Source: an uncultured bacterium
GTDB taxonomy: Bacteria; Patescibacteriota; Gracilibacteria; Absconditabacterales; Absconditicoccaceae
NCBI GenBank assembly: GCA_937906635.1
Contig: CALCYP010000084.1
Location: 1 to 6,159 of the forward strand
DNA length: 6,159 nt
Direction of reading: 5' to 3'
In this document: one piece after another, positions 6,111 to 6,159 of the stretch
Layout: the number at the start of each line of letters is the position of its first letter
Position numbering within the stretch: position 1 is the stretch's first letter
Position numbers and translations under genes: made by a program
Notes under the pieces: model-generated
The model's input: the letters and a program-made list of their open reading frames with translations, nothing else
Database searches by the model: none
Told to the model about the DNA's origin: nothing

Positions 6111-6159
6111 ATGCTTATGATGATGAGAGCAGATGAAGGATACACACCAAATGAAAAAT
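6111..6159 (+). CDS. Possible 5' end of a rightward gene (partial)
   Basis: ATG at 6111 is followed by M-L-M-M-M-R-A-D-E-G-Y-T-P-N-E-K up to the window edge, with an in-frame TAA at 6102-6104 just upstream. It lies about 45 bp downstream of the predicted start of the extended -10 promoter. Any of the ATGs at 6111, 6117, 6120 or 6123 could be the start; there is no Shine-Dalgarno sequence at a suitable distance. Sixteen codons are too few to identify a family, and another frame is also open here if TGA is glycine. Confidence 0.35.
   Translation, partial: MLMMMRADEGYTPNEK

Noticed and set aside
1..6159. CRISPR array
   Set aside because: No regularly spaced direct repeats of 20 bp or more; the only spaced repeat is the two-copy palindrome at 3912-3979.

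Overview
The window comes from a bacterium that reads UGA as glycine (genetic code 25). Three long frames are closed only by TAA or TAG and are full of in-frame TGA. In the ATPase gene, both invariant glycines of the Walker A loop are TGA codons, while TGG is used separately for tryptophan. With the low GC content (strongly AT-rich) and absence of Shine-Dalgarno sequences, this points to the candidate phyla Gracilibacteria (BD1-5) or Absconditabacteria (SR1). The sequence alone does not separate the two. Under the standard code the window would look almost gene-free.

Layout. (1) Positions 1-2320 hold the 3' part of a large, acidic, probably secreted surface protein made of about five beta-rich modules. 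It is followed by a UUCG-loop terminator (2350-2371). (2) Positions 2394-2548 hold a possible 36-aa single-span membrane protein ending just before a second strong terminator. (3) Positions 2612-3889, minus strand, encode a 425-aa AAA_14/DUF4143 ATPase. Its promoter region carries two near-identical palindromes 40 bp apart. (4) Positions 4180-5700, plus strand, encode a 506-aa IS110-family DEDD transposase with a good promoter of its own. (5) Positions 5701-5880 form a comparatively GC-rich, foldable stretch right after the transposase. It is either the element's guide (bridge/seek) RNA region or a small minus-strand membrane-protein gene. (6) Positions 5881-6159 are AT-rich, with a candidate extended -10 promoter and the possible first codons of a rightward gene at 6111.

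The ATPase and transposase are divergent and share a 290-bp AT-rich intergenic region. A 26-bp inverted repeat (24/26 identical, plus a neighbouring 12-bp exact block) sits at about 2432-2483 and 5878-5915, bracketing both genes. IS110 enzymes are relatives of the Piv site-specific invertase, so a recombinase inside inverted repeats is suggestive. Inversion or mobility of this 3.4-kb segment is inference only. The most interesting content is an IS110-type, possibly RNA-guided recombinase translated through a recoded genetic code, with an unassigned structured region at its 3' side.
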